DNA of 64,000 bases from CBDCUC01 sp965222485 (GTDB taxonomy: Bacteria > Pseudomonadota > Alphaproteobacteria > Rhizobiales > Hyphomicrobiaceae), in the NCBI GenBank assembly GCA_965222485.1, contig CBDCUC010000039.1, forward strand, positions 744,001-808,000, read 5' to 3'. Shown here piece after piece: positions 9,304 through 18,711 of the stretch; position 1 is the stretch's first letter, and each line of letters opens with the position of its first letter. The position numbers and the translations under genes are program-made. The notes below the pieces were generated by a model, which made no database searches, was not told where the DNA came from, and worked only from the letters and a program-made list of their open reading frames with translations.

Positions 9304-9987
9304 ATGCGCATTTTACTGATCGAAGACGACCAAGAGGCCGCAAGCTTTCTGCAAAAGGCGCTCAAGGAAAGCGGCCATGCCGTCGATTGCGCCGAGGATG
9401 GCGAAACCGGCCTGTCGCTGGCGCGTGACGGCGGCTACGATATCCTTGTTGTCGATCGGATGCTGCCGAAGATCGATGGACTGACTGTGATTTCCACACT
9501 CCGCGAAGAAGGTGAACGCACACCGGTTCTAATTCTCTCCGCATTGGGCGAAGTCGATGATCGCGTCAAAGGTTTGCGCGCCGGCGGCGATGACTATTTA
9601 ACAAAGCCATATGCTTACACGGAACTTTTGGCCCGTATTGAGGCGCTTGCCCGCCGACATTTTCCCGAGGAGCAGGCGACGCGCTTTGTCGTTGGCGATC
9701 TCGTACTCGACCGTCTGTCGCACCGCGTGACCCGTGCAGGTGAACCGATACAGCTACAGCCACGCGAATTCCGACTGTTGGAATACCTGATGAAACATGC
9801 AGGACAGGTGGTGACCCGTACGATGCTGTTGGAGAACGTCTGGGATTATCACTTTGACCCGCAAACCAATGTGATCGATGTGCATGTGTCACGGCTACGG
9901 GCAAAGATCGACAAGGCCTTTTCAAAGCCGCTTTTGCACACTGTGCGGGGCGCTGGATATGTGATCCGCGATGCGAACGCCGAATAA
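9304..9987 (+). CDS. OmpR/PhoB-family response regulator
   Basis: This is a two-component DNA-binding regulator of 227 residues. The receiver domain has the acidic pocket Glu7/Asp8/Asp9, phospho-acceptor Asp51 (VVDRMLP) and Lys101 (YLTKPY). A winged-helix DNA-binding domain follows at about 125-222 (LDRLSHRVTRAGEPIQLQ, then VTRTMLLENVWDYHFDP). It overlaps the downstream kinase gene by 17 bases, so the two are translationally coupled and form a cognate pair. Adjacency to degP suggests an envelope-related regulon, but that is inference. The start MRILLIEDD is the usual one for the family. Confidence 0.93.
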   Translation: MRILLIEDDQEAASFLQKALKESGHAVDCAEDGETGLSLARDGGYDILVVDRMLPKIDGLTVISTLREEGERTPVLILSALGEVDDRVKGLRAGGDDYLTKPYAYTELLARIEALARRHFPEEQATRFVVGDLVLDRLSHRVTRAGEPIQLQPREFRLLEYLMKHAGQVVTRTMLLENVWDYHFDPQTNVIDVHVSRLRAKIDKAFSKPLLHTVRGAGYVIRDANAE

Positions 9988-11500
9988 GGAAAGGTTGTCG
10001 CCCCTGTCGACAACGGTTTTTCGTACAGCCGCCGCGGCTGTCGGCATTTTCGTTGTGGCATCCGTAATTATTATTGCGCTTTTGATCCGCCACACAAATT
10101 TCGTCCTGACTAATCAAGTTCTTCGAACTCTGAGCGTAGAAACTGAGGTGCTGAGCCAAGACGTACGACGCGGCGGAATAGCAGCCCTGCAGGAAGCGGT
10201 CAGCACGCGCTCCCGGATTCCCGGTTCCGGGCTCTATCTCATGCAATCATCCGATGGTCGCAAACTCGCAGGGAATCTATCTCGGCTGCCCCCAGAAATC
10301 GCCTCCAGCCCTGATGGTGGTGTCTTCTACTATTCGGCGCCCGGCTCTGGAACCGACGAAAAACGAATGGCCGTCGCCGTTTCGCGCAACGTAGCTGGCG
10401 CGCGGCTCATTGTCGGTCGCGACATTGAGGACCAGCGCAATCTCGCTGGTCGCATTCGAAACTATTCTCTTGTTGGTTTCGGTATTCTGGCGCTAGTCGG
10501 CTGGTTGACCGGACTGGGCTTCAGTCGACTCGTGCTTCGACGCGTCGATCAAATGAACAACGCCGCCAAGACCATAATGGGGGGGGATCTGGCTGGGCGA
10601 ATCCCCTCAACCGGTTCGGGTGATGAGCTTGACGACCTTGCCGCAAACCTCAACGCCATGCTGGCTCGCATCGAACAGTTGATGCTCGGTATGCGCGAAG
10701 TTTCAGACAACATCGCACACGACTTGAAGACGCCCTTGAACCGCCTTCGCGTCAGGGCAGAGGCGGCGTTGCGCGATCCCCGGGGTGCGCCGGCCCATCG
10801 CGAGGGTCTTGAACAGACGATAGAGGCTGCAGACGAGCTAATCCGGACATTTAATGCGTTGTTATTGATTGCCCGGCTGGAAGCGGGAGCCTTCGACGAC
10901 TCCGTCGAGACGGTCAATGTCAGCACTCTGGTGTTGGACGTCAGTGAACTCTATGCGCCCGTGGCAGAAGAAAAGGGGATGACCCTATCCACAAACCTCG
11001 CCGGCACGGCGGTGCTATCCGGAAATCGACAGCTTATTGGCCAAGCTGTTGCTAACCTGATCGACAACGCAATCAAATATGCGGCCACCGACCCAAAGTC
11101 GCCACGCAAACCAACTGCGCGCGTTGATGTCAGCGTCATCTCTGAGATGGATCAGGTGCGAATTGAGGTCGCCGACACTGGGCCGGGTATTGGCAAGGCC
11201 GACCGTGCCCGTGTGATTGGGCGTTTCGTGAGGTTAGAAAAAAGTCGCACAACACCCGGCACAGGCCTAGGGTTGTCCCTGGTCTCAGCCGTGGCACGCC
11301 TGCACCAAGGAAAGTTTGCCTTGGAAGACAATGCTCCCGGCTTGAAAACCGTTCTCATCCTGCCAGTATCCCTGGATGCCGCGGCGTCCAAGGTCGAACC
11401 GCGACGGCAGACGAAGGACAGCAAAATTCGAGCCGCCGATGAGGACAAAGTTGACTATGACGACCGATGCCGCCTGCACTCACCCCGGTCCCCTGCATAA
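9971..11500 (+). CDS. Membrane sensor histidine kinase, partner of the upstream regulator
   Basis: This is a 509-residue kinase in the QseC/PhoQ style. It has membrane segments at about residues 18-40 and 165-188 flanking a periplasmic sensor of about 125 residues, then a HAMP domain (190-240). The DHp domain has phospho-acceptor His250 (NIAHDLKTPLNRLR). In the ATPase domain the N box (LIGQAVANLIDNAIKYA) is near 356-372, G1 is DTGPGIG and G2 is GTGLGLSLV, so it should be active. Its start overlaps the regulator gene by 17 bases. Its C-terminal tail overlaps the likely glnE start by about 44 bases, suggesting co-transcription with glnE. The signal sensed is unknown. Confidence 0.93.
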   Translation: MRTPNKERLSPLSTTVFRTAAAAVGIFVVASVIIIALLIRHTNFVLTNQVLRTLSVETEVLSQDVRRGGIAALQEAVSTRSRIPGSGLYLMQSSDGRKLAGNLSRLPPEIASSPDGGVFYYSAPGSGTDEKRMAVAVSRNVAGARLIVGRDIEDQRNLAGRIRNYSLVGFGILALVGWLTGLGFSRLVLRRVDQMNNAAKTIMGGDLAGRIPSTGSGDELDDLAANLNAMLARIEQLMLGMREVSDNIAHDLKTPLNRLRVRAEAALRDPRGAPAHREGLEQTIEAADELIRTFNALLLIARLEAGAFDDSVETVNVSTLVLDVSELYAPVAEEKGMTLSTNLAGTAVLSGNRQLIGQAVANLIDNAIKYAATDPKSPRKPTARVDVSVISEMDQVRIEVADTGPGIGKADRARVIGRFVRLEKSRTTPGTGLGLSLVSAVARLHQGKFALEDNAPGLKTVLILPVSLDAAASKVEPRRQTKDSKIRAADEDKVDYDDRCRLHSPRSPA

Positions 11501-14414
11501 GCGGCTTACCACGGCTCCACTTGCCGCAGATGATCCACGCATCGCCAAGGATGTTGAGGAACTGGCAGGCGGGTCCGCGCAAAAGCCCGAGATCGCAGAC
11601 CTGGCGGACCTCTTGGGCAAACCCAACGTCAATGCCCTGATAGCCGGAATCTATTCCGGTTCCCCCTATCTCACCGGCCTAATAAGACGCGACCCTGCGC
11701 GGTTGTTGCGGTTGCTGAATTGCGAGCCGGAGGCTCATTTCTCCGCCATTAAACAAGGCATAGCTGACGACTTGCACCAAGCCATCGATCAGCAATCTGC
11801 AATGAAGGCATTGCGCGAGTTCAAATCTGAAGTGGCGCTATTGAGCGCGCTAGCGGATTTGGGCGGCGTATGGCCGGTCATGAAGGTCACCGAGGTTTTG
11901 ACGGAAACCGCGGACGCCGCATTGCAAGCATGTGTCAGTCATCTGTTCCGCGTTGCGGTCGAGAAAGGCGAGTGGCTTGCCACTGACGGTGATACCGCGC
12001 CCGAGACATCCTCCGGCTTTATCATACTGGGTATGGGAAAGCATGGCGCGTTCGAGCTCAACTACTCGAGCGATATCGATCTGATTGTGTTTTATGAAGA
12101 GTCGCGTGCGCGTTTGCGTGACGGTTTGGAGGTCCAACCCTTTTTCGTGCGCATGACACGCGACCTCGTCCGTCTCATGGATGAGCGCACGATGGATGGG
12201 TATGTGTTTCGCACCGACCTGCGCCTGCGCCCTGATGCCGGTGCCACCCAGGTCGCGTTATCGACGGATGCTGCCCTGATCTACTATGAAAGTTTTGGTC
12301 AGAACTGGGAACGCGCGGCACTGATCAAGGCACGCTGCGTTGCCGGAGACGTCGAAGCCGGAAACGCGCTACTGAAAGATCTCGAGCCATTCATATGGCG
12401 CCGTTACCTCGATTTTGCTGCGATCGCCGACGTACATGCGATGAAACGTCAGATCCACGCCTTTCGGAGCCTAGGGTCTATTCGTGTGCCCGGTCACAAC
12501 GTCAAGCTGGGCCCGGGCGGGATACGCGAGATCGAGTTCTTTACCCAGACCCAGCAACTCATTGCCGGCGGCCGGCAGCGCGAATTGCGCACACGTGACA
12601 CACTGACCACACTTGCAACCCTCGTTGACAAGGGCTGGATCACCGATGCCGTTCGCGCTGATATGGAGAATGCGTACCTTTTTTTGCGTAAGATCGAGCA
12701 CCGCATTCAGATGGTTGCTGACGAGCAGACCCACGATCTGCCATCGACTGACGAAAAGCTTGCATGTTTTGCGCGCTTTGCGGGATACGAGAGCCTTGAG
12801 AGCTTTTCCGAACGGTTGCTGGCTGTACTCAACAATGTGCAAGCTCACTATTCGTCCCTGTTTGAGGATATGCCGACCTTGGCGGGCGAGGACGTAAATC
12901 TGGTCTTTGCAGGCCAAGACGACGATCCCAGCACAGTGGAAGCACTTGCCAAGTTCGGATACTCACAACCCTCACAGGTTATCGCAACGGTGCGCGGGTG
13001 GCACCATGGCCGCTATCGCGCCGTGCGTTCGCCACGCTCACGCGAACGGCTGACCGAGGTCCAGCCTCTCTTGGTCCAGGCATTCAGCGAGACGGCTGAC
13101 CCGGACCGCGCCATCGCCAGCTTCGATCGCTTCATCTCAGAATTGCCGACGGGAATTCAATTGTTCTCTTTGCTGCGCGCAAATCCAAATTTGCTGCGGC
13201 TTATCGCTGACATCATGGGAACGGCGCCACGCCTTGCACGCATTCTTTCCCGCCGCCGGCGCCTACTAGACGCAGTCATCGACCCGCGCATCATTAGCGC
13301 TCTGCCTGCGCCGGATGAGCTTGACGAACTCATCGCAGCCGAATGTGGTCGCTGCAAAGACATACAGGAGGTCTTGGACCAATCTCGCATTGTCGGCTCC
13401 GAACAGGCCTTCCTGATCGGCGTTCGCATATTGTCGGGCACAATTAATGCGAGCCATGCCGGCCAGGCCTACGCCATGCTTGCCGAGCACCTGATCTCAG
13501 CCCTGCAGCGTGAGGTGGAAGCAGAGCTGATAGACGCGCACGGCAGGGTCGCAGGTGGCGCGGCGTCAGTCGTGGCCATGGGTAAGCTTGGCGGACAGGA
13601 AATGACCGCGAACTCAGACCTAGACCTTATCGTCGTCTATGATTTCGACCCGGATGTGCCCCAGACCGACGGGCCACGGCCGTTATCACCAAGCCAGTAT
13701 TATACGCGCATGACCCAAAGGCTGATAAGCGCGCTTAGCGCGCCGACCGCTGAAGGGACGTTGTACGAAGTCGACATGCGCTTGAGGCCATCTGGACAGC
13801 AGGGCCCGGTTGCAACGCAATTGTCGAGTTTTGTCCGCTATCAAGCCGAGGACGCCTGGACCTGGGAACACCTAGCACTGACCAGAGCCCGCGTGCTGAC
13901 CGGGCCTGAGAGTTTGCGTGGCAAAGTGCAGGAGGCCATTGGCACTGCGCTGACCCAGCCGCGCGACCGTCAAGGCGTCATCGCCGACGTCAACGAGATG
14001 CGCGAGCGGATCGCCAAAAACAAGGGTACGGACAATATTTGGGATTTGAAACAGGTTCGCGGCGGACTTGTCGATCTAGAATTTGCTGCACAATGCCTCC
14101 AGCTCATCCATGCCCACGAACATCCAGACGTGCTGGATCAAGGCACTGTGGAAGCCTATCGCAAACTTGCTGCAAACAATCTTATTGATGCGGGCCACGC
14201 TGAGGTTTTGGTTCCGGCAACGCGGATGATCCACGACTTGATGCAAATCCTCAGGCTTTGCCTGGATGGACCCTTCGATCCTGCGACGGCGTCAAAAGGA
14301 TTGCTGGCACTGCTGGCGCGGGCCGCCGATGAGCCCAGTTTCGAAAGCCTGGAAAGCCGATTGCGTCAGACTTTGAGTGATGTTGCCCGTATTGTGCCGC
14401 AGATCATGCAGTAG
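11457..14414 (+). CDS. glnE: Bifunctional glutamine synthetase adenylyltransferase/adenylyl-removing enzyme
   Basis: GlnE adds AMP to, and removes it from, glutamine synthetase in response to PII and glutamine, switching ammonia assimilation. From ATG 11457 it is 985 residues, the normal size for the family. Two nucleotidyltransferase modules are seen. The N-terminal de-adenylylation domain has GMGKHGAFELNYSSDIDL near residues 191-208, and the C-terminal adenylylation domain has GKLGGQEMTANSDLDLIV near 707-724. Both keep the D-x-D metal ligands. The frame continues 27 codons upstream inside the kinase gene, but the M at 11457 follows an AGGA stretch and is preferred. The 3' end overlaps the convergent kinase gene by 11 bases. 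Confidence 0.95.
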   Translation: MTTDAACTHPGPLHKRLTTAPLAADDPRIAKDVEELAGGSAQKPEIADLADLLGKPNVNALIAGIYSGSPYLTGLIRRDPARLLRLLNCEPEAHFSAIKQGIADDLHQAIDQQSAMKALREFKSEVALLSALADLGGVWPVMKVTEVLTETADAALQACVSHLFRVAVEKGEWLATDGDTAPETSSGFIILGMGKHGAFELNYSSDIDLIVFYEESRARLRDGLEVQPFFVRMTRDLVRLMDERTMDGYVFRTDLRLRPDAGATQVALSTDAALIYYESFGQNWERAALIKARCVAGDVEAGNALLKDLEPFIWRRYLDFAAIADVHAMKRQIHAFRSLGSIRVPGHNVKLGPGGIREIEFFTQTQQLIAGGRQRELRTRDTLTTLATLVDKGWITDAVRADMENAYLFLRKIEHRIQMVADEQTHDLPSTDEKLACFARFAGYESLESFSERLLAVLNNVQAHYSSLFEDMPTLAGEDVNLVFAGQDDDPSTVEALAKFGYSQPSQVIATVRGWHHGRYRAVRSPRSRERLTEVQPLLVQAFSETADPDRAIASFDRFISELPTGIQLFSLLRANPNLLRLIADIMGTAPRLARILSRRRRLLDAVIDPRIISALPAPDELDELIAAECGRCKDIQEVLDQSRIVGSEQAFLIGVRILSGTINASHAGQAYAMLAEHLISALQREVEAELIDAHGRVAGGAASVVAMGKLGGQEMTANSDLDLIVVYDFDPDVPQTDGPRPLSPSQYYTRMTQRLISALSAPTAEGTLYEVDMRLRPSGQQGPVATQLSSFVRYQAEDAWTWEHLALTRARVLTGPESLRGKVQEAIGTALTQPRDRQGVIADVNEMRERIAKNKGTDNIWDLKQVRGGLVDLEFAAQCLQLIHAHEHPDVLDQGTVEAYRKLAANNLIDAGHAEVLVPATRMIHDLMQILRLCLDGPFDPATASKGLLALLARAADEPSFESLESRLRQTLSDVARIVPQIMQ

Positions 14415-15531
14415 GTGCTGCATGTGCTAGCGCGGGCGATACCTTCGGAGTGGTGAAGAAGTCGTCCTGCACCGCGCGATCGAACAGCGTCACTGCGCGC
14501 CATCCCGAAGGCCCGCCGTCATAATCGTAAAGTGGAGATCCTTGAACCTCCAAAAGCGTACGCGCGACACACAAGGCCAGTGAACCGAGATTGGAGTGCC
14601 CACGGATGGCCTTACCGGACGGCTCGCTACCGTCCTCTTTCTCCGCACAATCGCAAACGCTAATTTCACACTGGACACGGTCGCCGACAGCAGTGACGTG
14701 AAGTCTGATTAATGCACCGGTCTTGGCACGCTGACATGCTTCCGATAGCAGGTTGAGCAAAATCTGGCGCAATGCGCGCGGTTCACTCATAACATCGAGC
14801 TTGCCAACGCCACTGACTTGTAGGCATAGATCGCGAGACCTGTGGGCGCTTTCGATGAAGGCCCAAGCATCTCGCACCACGTTGCCGAGAGAGACCGGCA
14901 CCAACTTAGACCCTGCATCCGGATCCGTCAGAACAGAGGTCATGACGAGTGTATCTTCTGCCGATTTCAGCAGCGCCTTGCCGCTGTCGCGGATATGACG
15001 GGTGTATTCCTGATAGCGTGGCGATCCGAGAGGCCCGAACGCTTCATTTTCCATCAGATCGGAAAAACCAATGACGGCGTTGAGCGGCGTCCTGAGGTCA
15101 TGGCTGACACGTGCCATCAGATCGATCCAGGCTTCAGATTGAACAAAGCCGTCTGCGGGGGCGCGATGCAGCTGAACCTGTGTCAGTGCGCCGTCGAAGG
15201 AGTGTGTGGACACGACGTCTGGACACGTGTCCGTGCCCTCATCTTGTCCGTGCGATTTCTGCTTGACTTCTGGAGCTGTAGCAACCTGTAAGAGCACCAG
15301 CCCGCTAACGAGGCCACCGGCCAAAAGCAGTGTGAGCAGAGGCGATGACAACAGTAGAGGTGCTGCCAACAACAGCACGCTGATCTGCATGACAGCCGTT
15401 AGCCGCAGCAACTGGCGCGCATCGGTCAAGTCATTGAATGGCAAAGCAATAAACCCAAGCCGGCGGCGAAAATCACCCCGGTCGCCAGACACAATAAGCC
15501 CCCGTTGGGCGGCGGACGATATCCACGCCAT
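14404..15531 (-). CDS. Degenerate histidine kinase (PleC/DivJ/PdhS-like) lacking ATP-binding boxes
   Basis: About 375 residues from ATG 15531; a TTG at 15579 would add 16. Two adjacent membrane segments lie at about 46-83. The dimerisation/phospho-acceptor domain is well kept: His144 in VSHDLRTPLNAVIGFSDLM, followed by FGPLG...YQEYTRHIRDSG, the pattern of PleC/DivJ/PdhS kinases. The ATPase domain is not kept. The N box reads LLNLLSEACQRAK, with Glu in place of the key Asn. The G1 position reads CDCAEKEDG without DxGxG. The G2 region (GHSNLGSLALCVA) lacks the GxGxG loop. It is therefore probably a pseudokinase, perhaps a phosphotransfer, phosphatase or scaffold partner. It converges on glnE with an 11-base overlap. 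Confidence 0.85.
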   Translation of the reverse strand: MAWISSAAQRGLIVSGDRGDFRRRLGFIALPFNDLTDARQLLRLTAVMQISVLLLAAPLLLSSPLLTLLLAGGLVSGLVLLQVATAPEVKQKSHGQDEGTDTCPDVVSTHSFDGALTQVQLHRAPADGFVQSEAWIDLMARVSHDLRTPLNAVIGFSDLMENEAFGPLGSPRYQEYTRHIRDSGKALLKSAEDTLVMTSVLTDPDAGSKLVPVSLGNVVRDAWAFIESAHRSRDLCLQVSGVGKLDVMSEPRALRQILLNLLSEACQRAKTGALIRLHVTAVGDRVQCEISVCDCAEKEDGSEPSGKAIRGHSNLGSLALCVARTLLEVQGSPLYDYDGGPSGWRAVTLFDRAVQDDFFTTPKVSPALAHAAPTA

Positions 15532-15672
15532 CCCCAAATGCCTCGCTGATTTGAATTTGCCCCACCCCGTTTTCCGCAACGTAAAAGTTGCGAATCACAT
15601 GTACTACTTCACCGTAATGCGACTCACCTGTCGAGAGAGATTAAATCGACGCATGAAGATTTATGGCTGCAT

Positions 15673-18327
15673 TTAGGCATCGAGCATTTTTGTCACAATC
15701 TCATAGACGTCGCGGGAGATATTCGGTGTCTTTGCAACCTGTGACAGGGACCGACGAGCCTTCCTCCGACGGCCAATTTCAAGGCTTCGCCAGTTGCGCA
15801 TGGCACCCAATAAGCGGGCTGCGATCTGCGGATTGACCGGATCAATTGCGATCACCTGATCGGCTAGGAATTTGTAGCCAAGACCGTCAGGTCGATTGAA
15901 TTGAAGCGGGTTCAACATTGCAAACGTGCCGATCAAAGCGCGCACCTTGTTTGGCGTTTTCAGTGAAAACAGCGGGTGGTTAAGCAACTCGTTTAGGTCA
16001 TCGAGTGTCGCCCTTCGCGGTGACTGGGCCTGGACTGCAAACCACGTATCGATAACGACGTGATCTTGTTTCCAGCGCTCATAGAAGTCGTTAAGCGCTT
16101 TCTGGCGCCACTTAGAGTCGGCACTTGCAAGCAAATACAACGCTGATTGCTGGTCTGTCATGGAACGGGCTTTGCGAAAGTGATCGTAAGCACGTTTGTG
16201 ATCCTCATCGCGGCCGCGTGCACATAACAAGGACAAGACGCCATTGCGCAGAGCTCTTCGCCCTGTGGCCGTTGCACTAGCGGAGAATTTGCCGGTCGAT
16301 TGAGTTTCGGCATAGATATCCAAAAGCTGCTCTTCCAGTGCCTTGGCAACGAGACGGCTCAGTTGCTGGTGGGCCCGCCAGATCAACCCGGGATCAACAT
16401 TACGGCCAATCTCGCGTGCCACATCCGACTGCGAGGGCAATTTGACGAGTTCGGCACGGAACGCATCGTCGAGGTTTGGATCGGCGAGCGCTGATCCAAG
16501 CGCGTTTGCAAAACTCATCCCCGCTGCTGAGCGTTTGCCCTTGGCCATCGCGTTGACACGCTGAACGATCATGCGAATGGCAAAGGTGTTAGCGGCTTGC
16601 CACCGGTTAAACGGATCGCTGTCGTTTGCCAAAAGAAACGTCAGGTCACGATTAGATTGCTCGACGACAAGATTGACCGGTGCGGAAAAGCCCCGCAAGA
16701 GCGAGGGAACAGGGCGAGACTTCACATTTTTGAGGCGAAATGTCTGTTTGCGTTCTTTGACGTGTAGGACACCGTCGGCGATGACTCCGTCTTTATCGCA
16801 GGTGAGCCGCATGTCAGCGCCATCACGACCGACAAGACCCAGGCGTAGCGGAATGTGCATCGGCTTTTTTGTTGCCTGCTCCGGCGTCCGCGGCACAACC
16901 TGCTGGACCTCGAGCGTTGCCTCCATTCGCGCACTGTCATGCTTGAAGGACAACACCAATTGCGGCGTGCCGGCCTGTTCGTACCAGAGCTTAAACTGAG
17001 ACAGATCGCGTCCGCTCGCGTCTGAAAAACACTGCAAGAAATCTTCTATAGTTGCTGCGTCGCCGTCGTGCCTGTCAAAATAAAGGTCCATCCCGGCCCG
17101 GAAGTCTTGCGCGCCCAGTATGGTGGCGATCATGCGCACGACCTCTGCGCCCTTTTCATAAACGGTAGCCGTATAAAAGTTGTTGATCTCAATGTAGCTG
17201 GACGGCCGTACGGGATGCGCCAGGGGCCCCGCATCCTCGGGAAATTGATGTGTTCTGAGCTGGCGTACATCGCGGATACGCTGCACCACAGCTGAGCGCT
17301 CGTCACCGGAAAACTCTTGATCCCGATAAACCGTGAGCCCCTCCTTCAGACAAAGCTGAAACCAGTCTCTGCACGTAATCCGGTTGCCAGTCCAGTTGTG
17401 AAAATATTCATGTGCGATCACGCTTTCGATCGCCTCGAACATGGTATCGCTGGCTGTCTCGGCCGATGCCAGCACCAATCTGTCATTGAATATGTTGAGG
17501 CCCTTGTTCTCCATTGCCCCCATATTGAAATCGGAAACGGCGACAATGTTAAACACGTCGAGATCGTATTCGCGGCCGAACCGTTTTTCGTCCCATCGCA
17601 TAGCGCGCTTTAAACAGTCCATGGCCCATGCTGCACGGTCTTCTTTTCCCCGTTCGACATAGATTCCGAGTTCGACGTGGCGGCCTGACATGGTGGTGAA
17701 GTTACTTGTGATGGCGCTGAGGTCGCCGCCGACCAAAGCAAACAGATAACAAGGCTTCGGATGTGGATCACGCCATACTGTGTAGTGGTGCCCGCCGCGT
17801 CCGGCATTGCCGCGCTCCAAAAGATTGCCGTTCGACAGAAGGATGGGAGCCTCATTGGGATCCGCTTCGATGCGCACCGTGTATACGGACAGCACGTCAG
17901 GCCGGTCGAGAAAGTAAGTGATGCGCCGGAAACCTTGTGCTTCACACTGCGTGCAGTAAGTGCCACGTGAGCGATAAAGACCTTGCAGCGATGTATTGGC
18001 TTGCGGATTAAGCGCGGTAACTGTCTCCAACACGAACGGCTTTGACGGTGGCGTCGTGACCGTCATGCTGGTGTCAGTGATCTCATAATCCTTGCCTTGG
18101 ACCAGGACCTTGCCGTCAAGCCGAACTCTGACCGGCTGCAGCTTCTCGCCGTCCAGCCTGAGTGGCGGTGGTTTTCGTCCGCTCGGCTCGTTCTGGCGAA
18201 TTTTTAAGCGCGCGCTGACACGCGTGTTGGCGCCATCAAGTTTGATGTCGAGATTGACTGCATCTATCAGGTAGTCGGGCGGGCGGTAATCCTCCAGCCG
18301 GATGGTGCGGGGCGTATCTGTTTTCAT
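15673..18327 (-). CDS. pepN: Aminopeptidase N (M1 family zinc metallopeptidase)
   Basis: PepN is a cytoplasmic broad-specificity aminopeptidase that finishes peptide degradation. The 884-residue protein has the exopeptidase motif GAMENKGLN at about residues 270-278 and the zinc site HEYFHNWTGNR with the downstream glutamate (LKEGLTVYRDQEF) at about 305-335. The C-terminal part matches the alphaproteobacterial and E. coli PepN type (DUF3458, with TPNKVRALIGTF near 810-820). No signal peptide is seen. It is transcribed towards the degenerate kinase gene, with a 141-base gap. Confidence 0.96.
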   Translation of the reverse strand: MKTDTPRTIRLEDYRPPDYLIDAVNLDIKLDGANTRVSARLKIRQNEPSGRKPPPLRLDGEKLQPVRVRLDGKVLVQGKDYEITDTSMTVTTPPSKPFVLETVTALNPQANTSLQGLYRSRGTYCTQCEAQGFRRITYFLDRPDVLSVYTVRIEADPNEAPILLSNGNLLERGNAGRGGHHYTVWRDPHPKPCYLFALVGGDLSAITSNFTTMSGRHVELGIYVERGKEDRAAWAMDCLKRAMRWDEKRFGREYDLDVFNIVAVSDFNMGAMENKGLNIFNDRLVLASAETASDTMFEAIESVIAHEYFHNWTGNRITCRDWFQLCLKEGLTVYRDQEFSGDERSAVVQRIRDVRQLRTHQFPEDAGPLAHPVRPSSYIEINNFYTATVYEKGAEVVRMIATILGAQDFRAGMDLYFDRHDGDAATIEDFLQCFSDASGRDLSQFKLWYEQAGTPQLVLSFKHDSARMEATLEVQQVVPRTPEQATKKPMHIPLRLGLVGRDGADMRLTCDKDGVIADGVLHVKERKQTFRLKNVKSRPVPSLLRGFSAPVNLVVEQSNRDLTFLLANDSDPFNRWQAANTFAIRMIVQRVNAMAKGKRSAAGMSFANALGSALADPNLDDAFRAELVKLPSQSDVAREIGRNVDPGLIWRAHQQLSRLVAKALEEQLLDIYAETQSTGKFSASATATGRRALRNGVLSLLCARGRDEDHKRAYDHFRKARSMTDQQSALYLLASADSKWRQKALNDFYERWKQDHVVIDTWFAVQAQSPRRATLDDLNELLNHPLFSLKTPNKVRALIGTFAMLNPLQFNRPDGLGYKFLADQVIAIDPVNPQIAARLLGAMRNWRSLEIGRRRKARRSLSQVAKTPNISRDVYEIVTKMLDA

Positions 18328-18711
18328 GCCTGATCCAACAAGCCGGGAGCATTCATTTTTCTCGTTATCGTCCCCAACGGTTGCCGCTGCAGCCGGGAGG
18401 CTGGGCGCTCTGACGGCAAGGCTTCAACAGGCGAGCCGTTGGCGCCCGCCCTGTTTATAGGCATGGGCGTGCAAGCTCAACCGGTTTGAGCGCGGGCCGT
18501 TGGCACTGCATTTGAACCGGGCGCACGTTGGGGATACACGTTTTTTTAGGGCAGATTGCTCGTCATGATTTGGCAGGGACCGCAAGCTCGGCACTACTTG
18601 ATCCACGTCAATGACGGTGATTGTCTGGCACATTCTGGATTTAAGACCGGCTTAACCGGCTGCCGGACGTAATTTATCCGTGTTGGACAGGATTTTTAGG
18701 AGGGGATAGCG
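18328..18711. other. Divergent promoter region between pepN and the DUF2189 gene
   Basis: This is 384 bases with no supported gene; a 69-codon opposite-strand frame lacks any support. It contains a 17-base palindrome (18475-18491). A strong AGGAGG Shine-Dalgarno for the DUF2189 gene is at its right end. Promoters for both flanking genes must lie here, but I cannot place them with confidence. Confidence 0.5.
18475..18491. promoter_or_regulatory. Palindrome GCTCAA-N5-TTGAGC, possible operator
   Basis: This is a perfect inverted repeat with 6-base arms and a 5-base centre (CCGGT), in the divergent region between pepN and the DUF2189 membrane protein gene. It has no T tract and no long stem, so it fits a protein-binding dyad better than a terminator. 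The binding factor is unknown. Confidence 0.3.
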
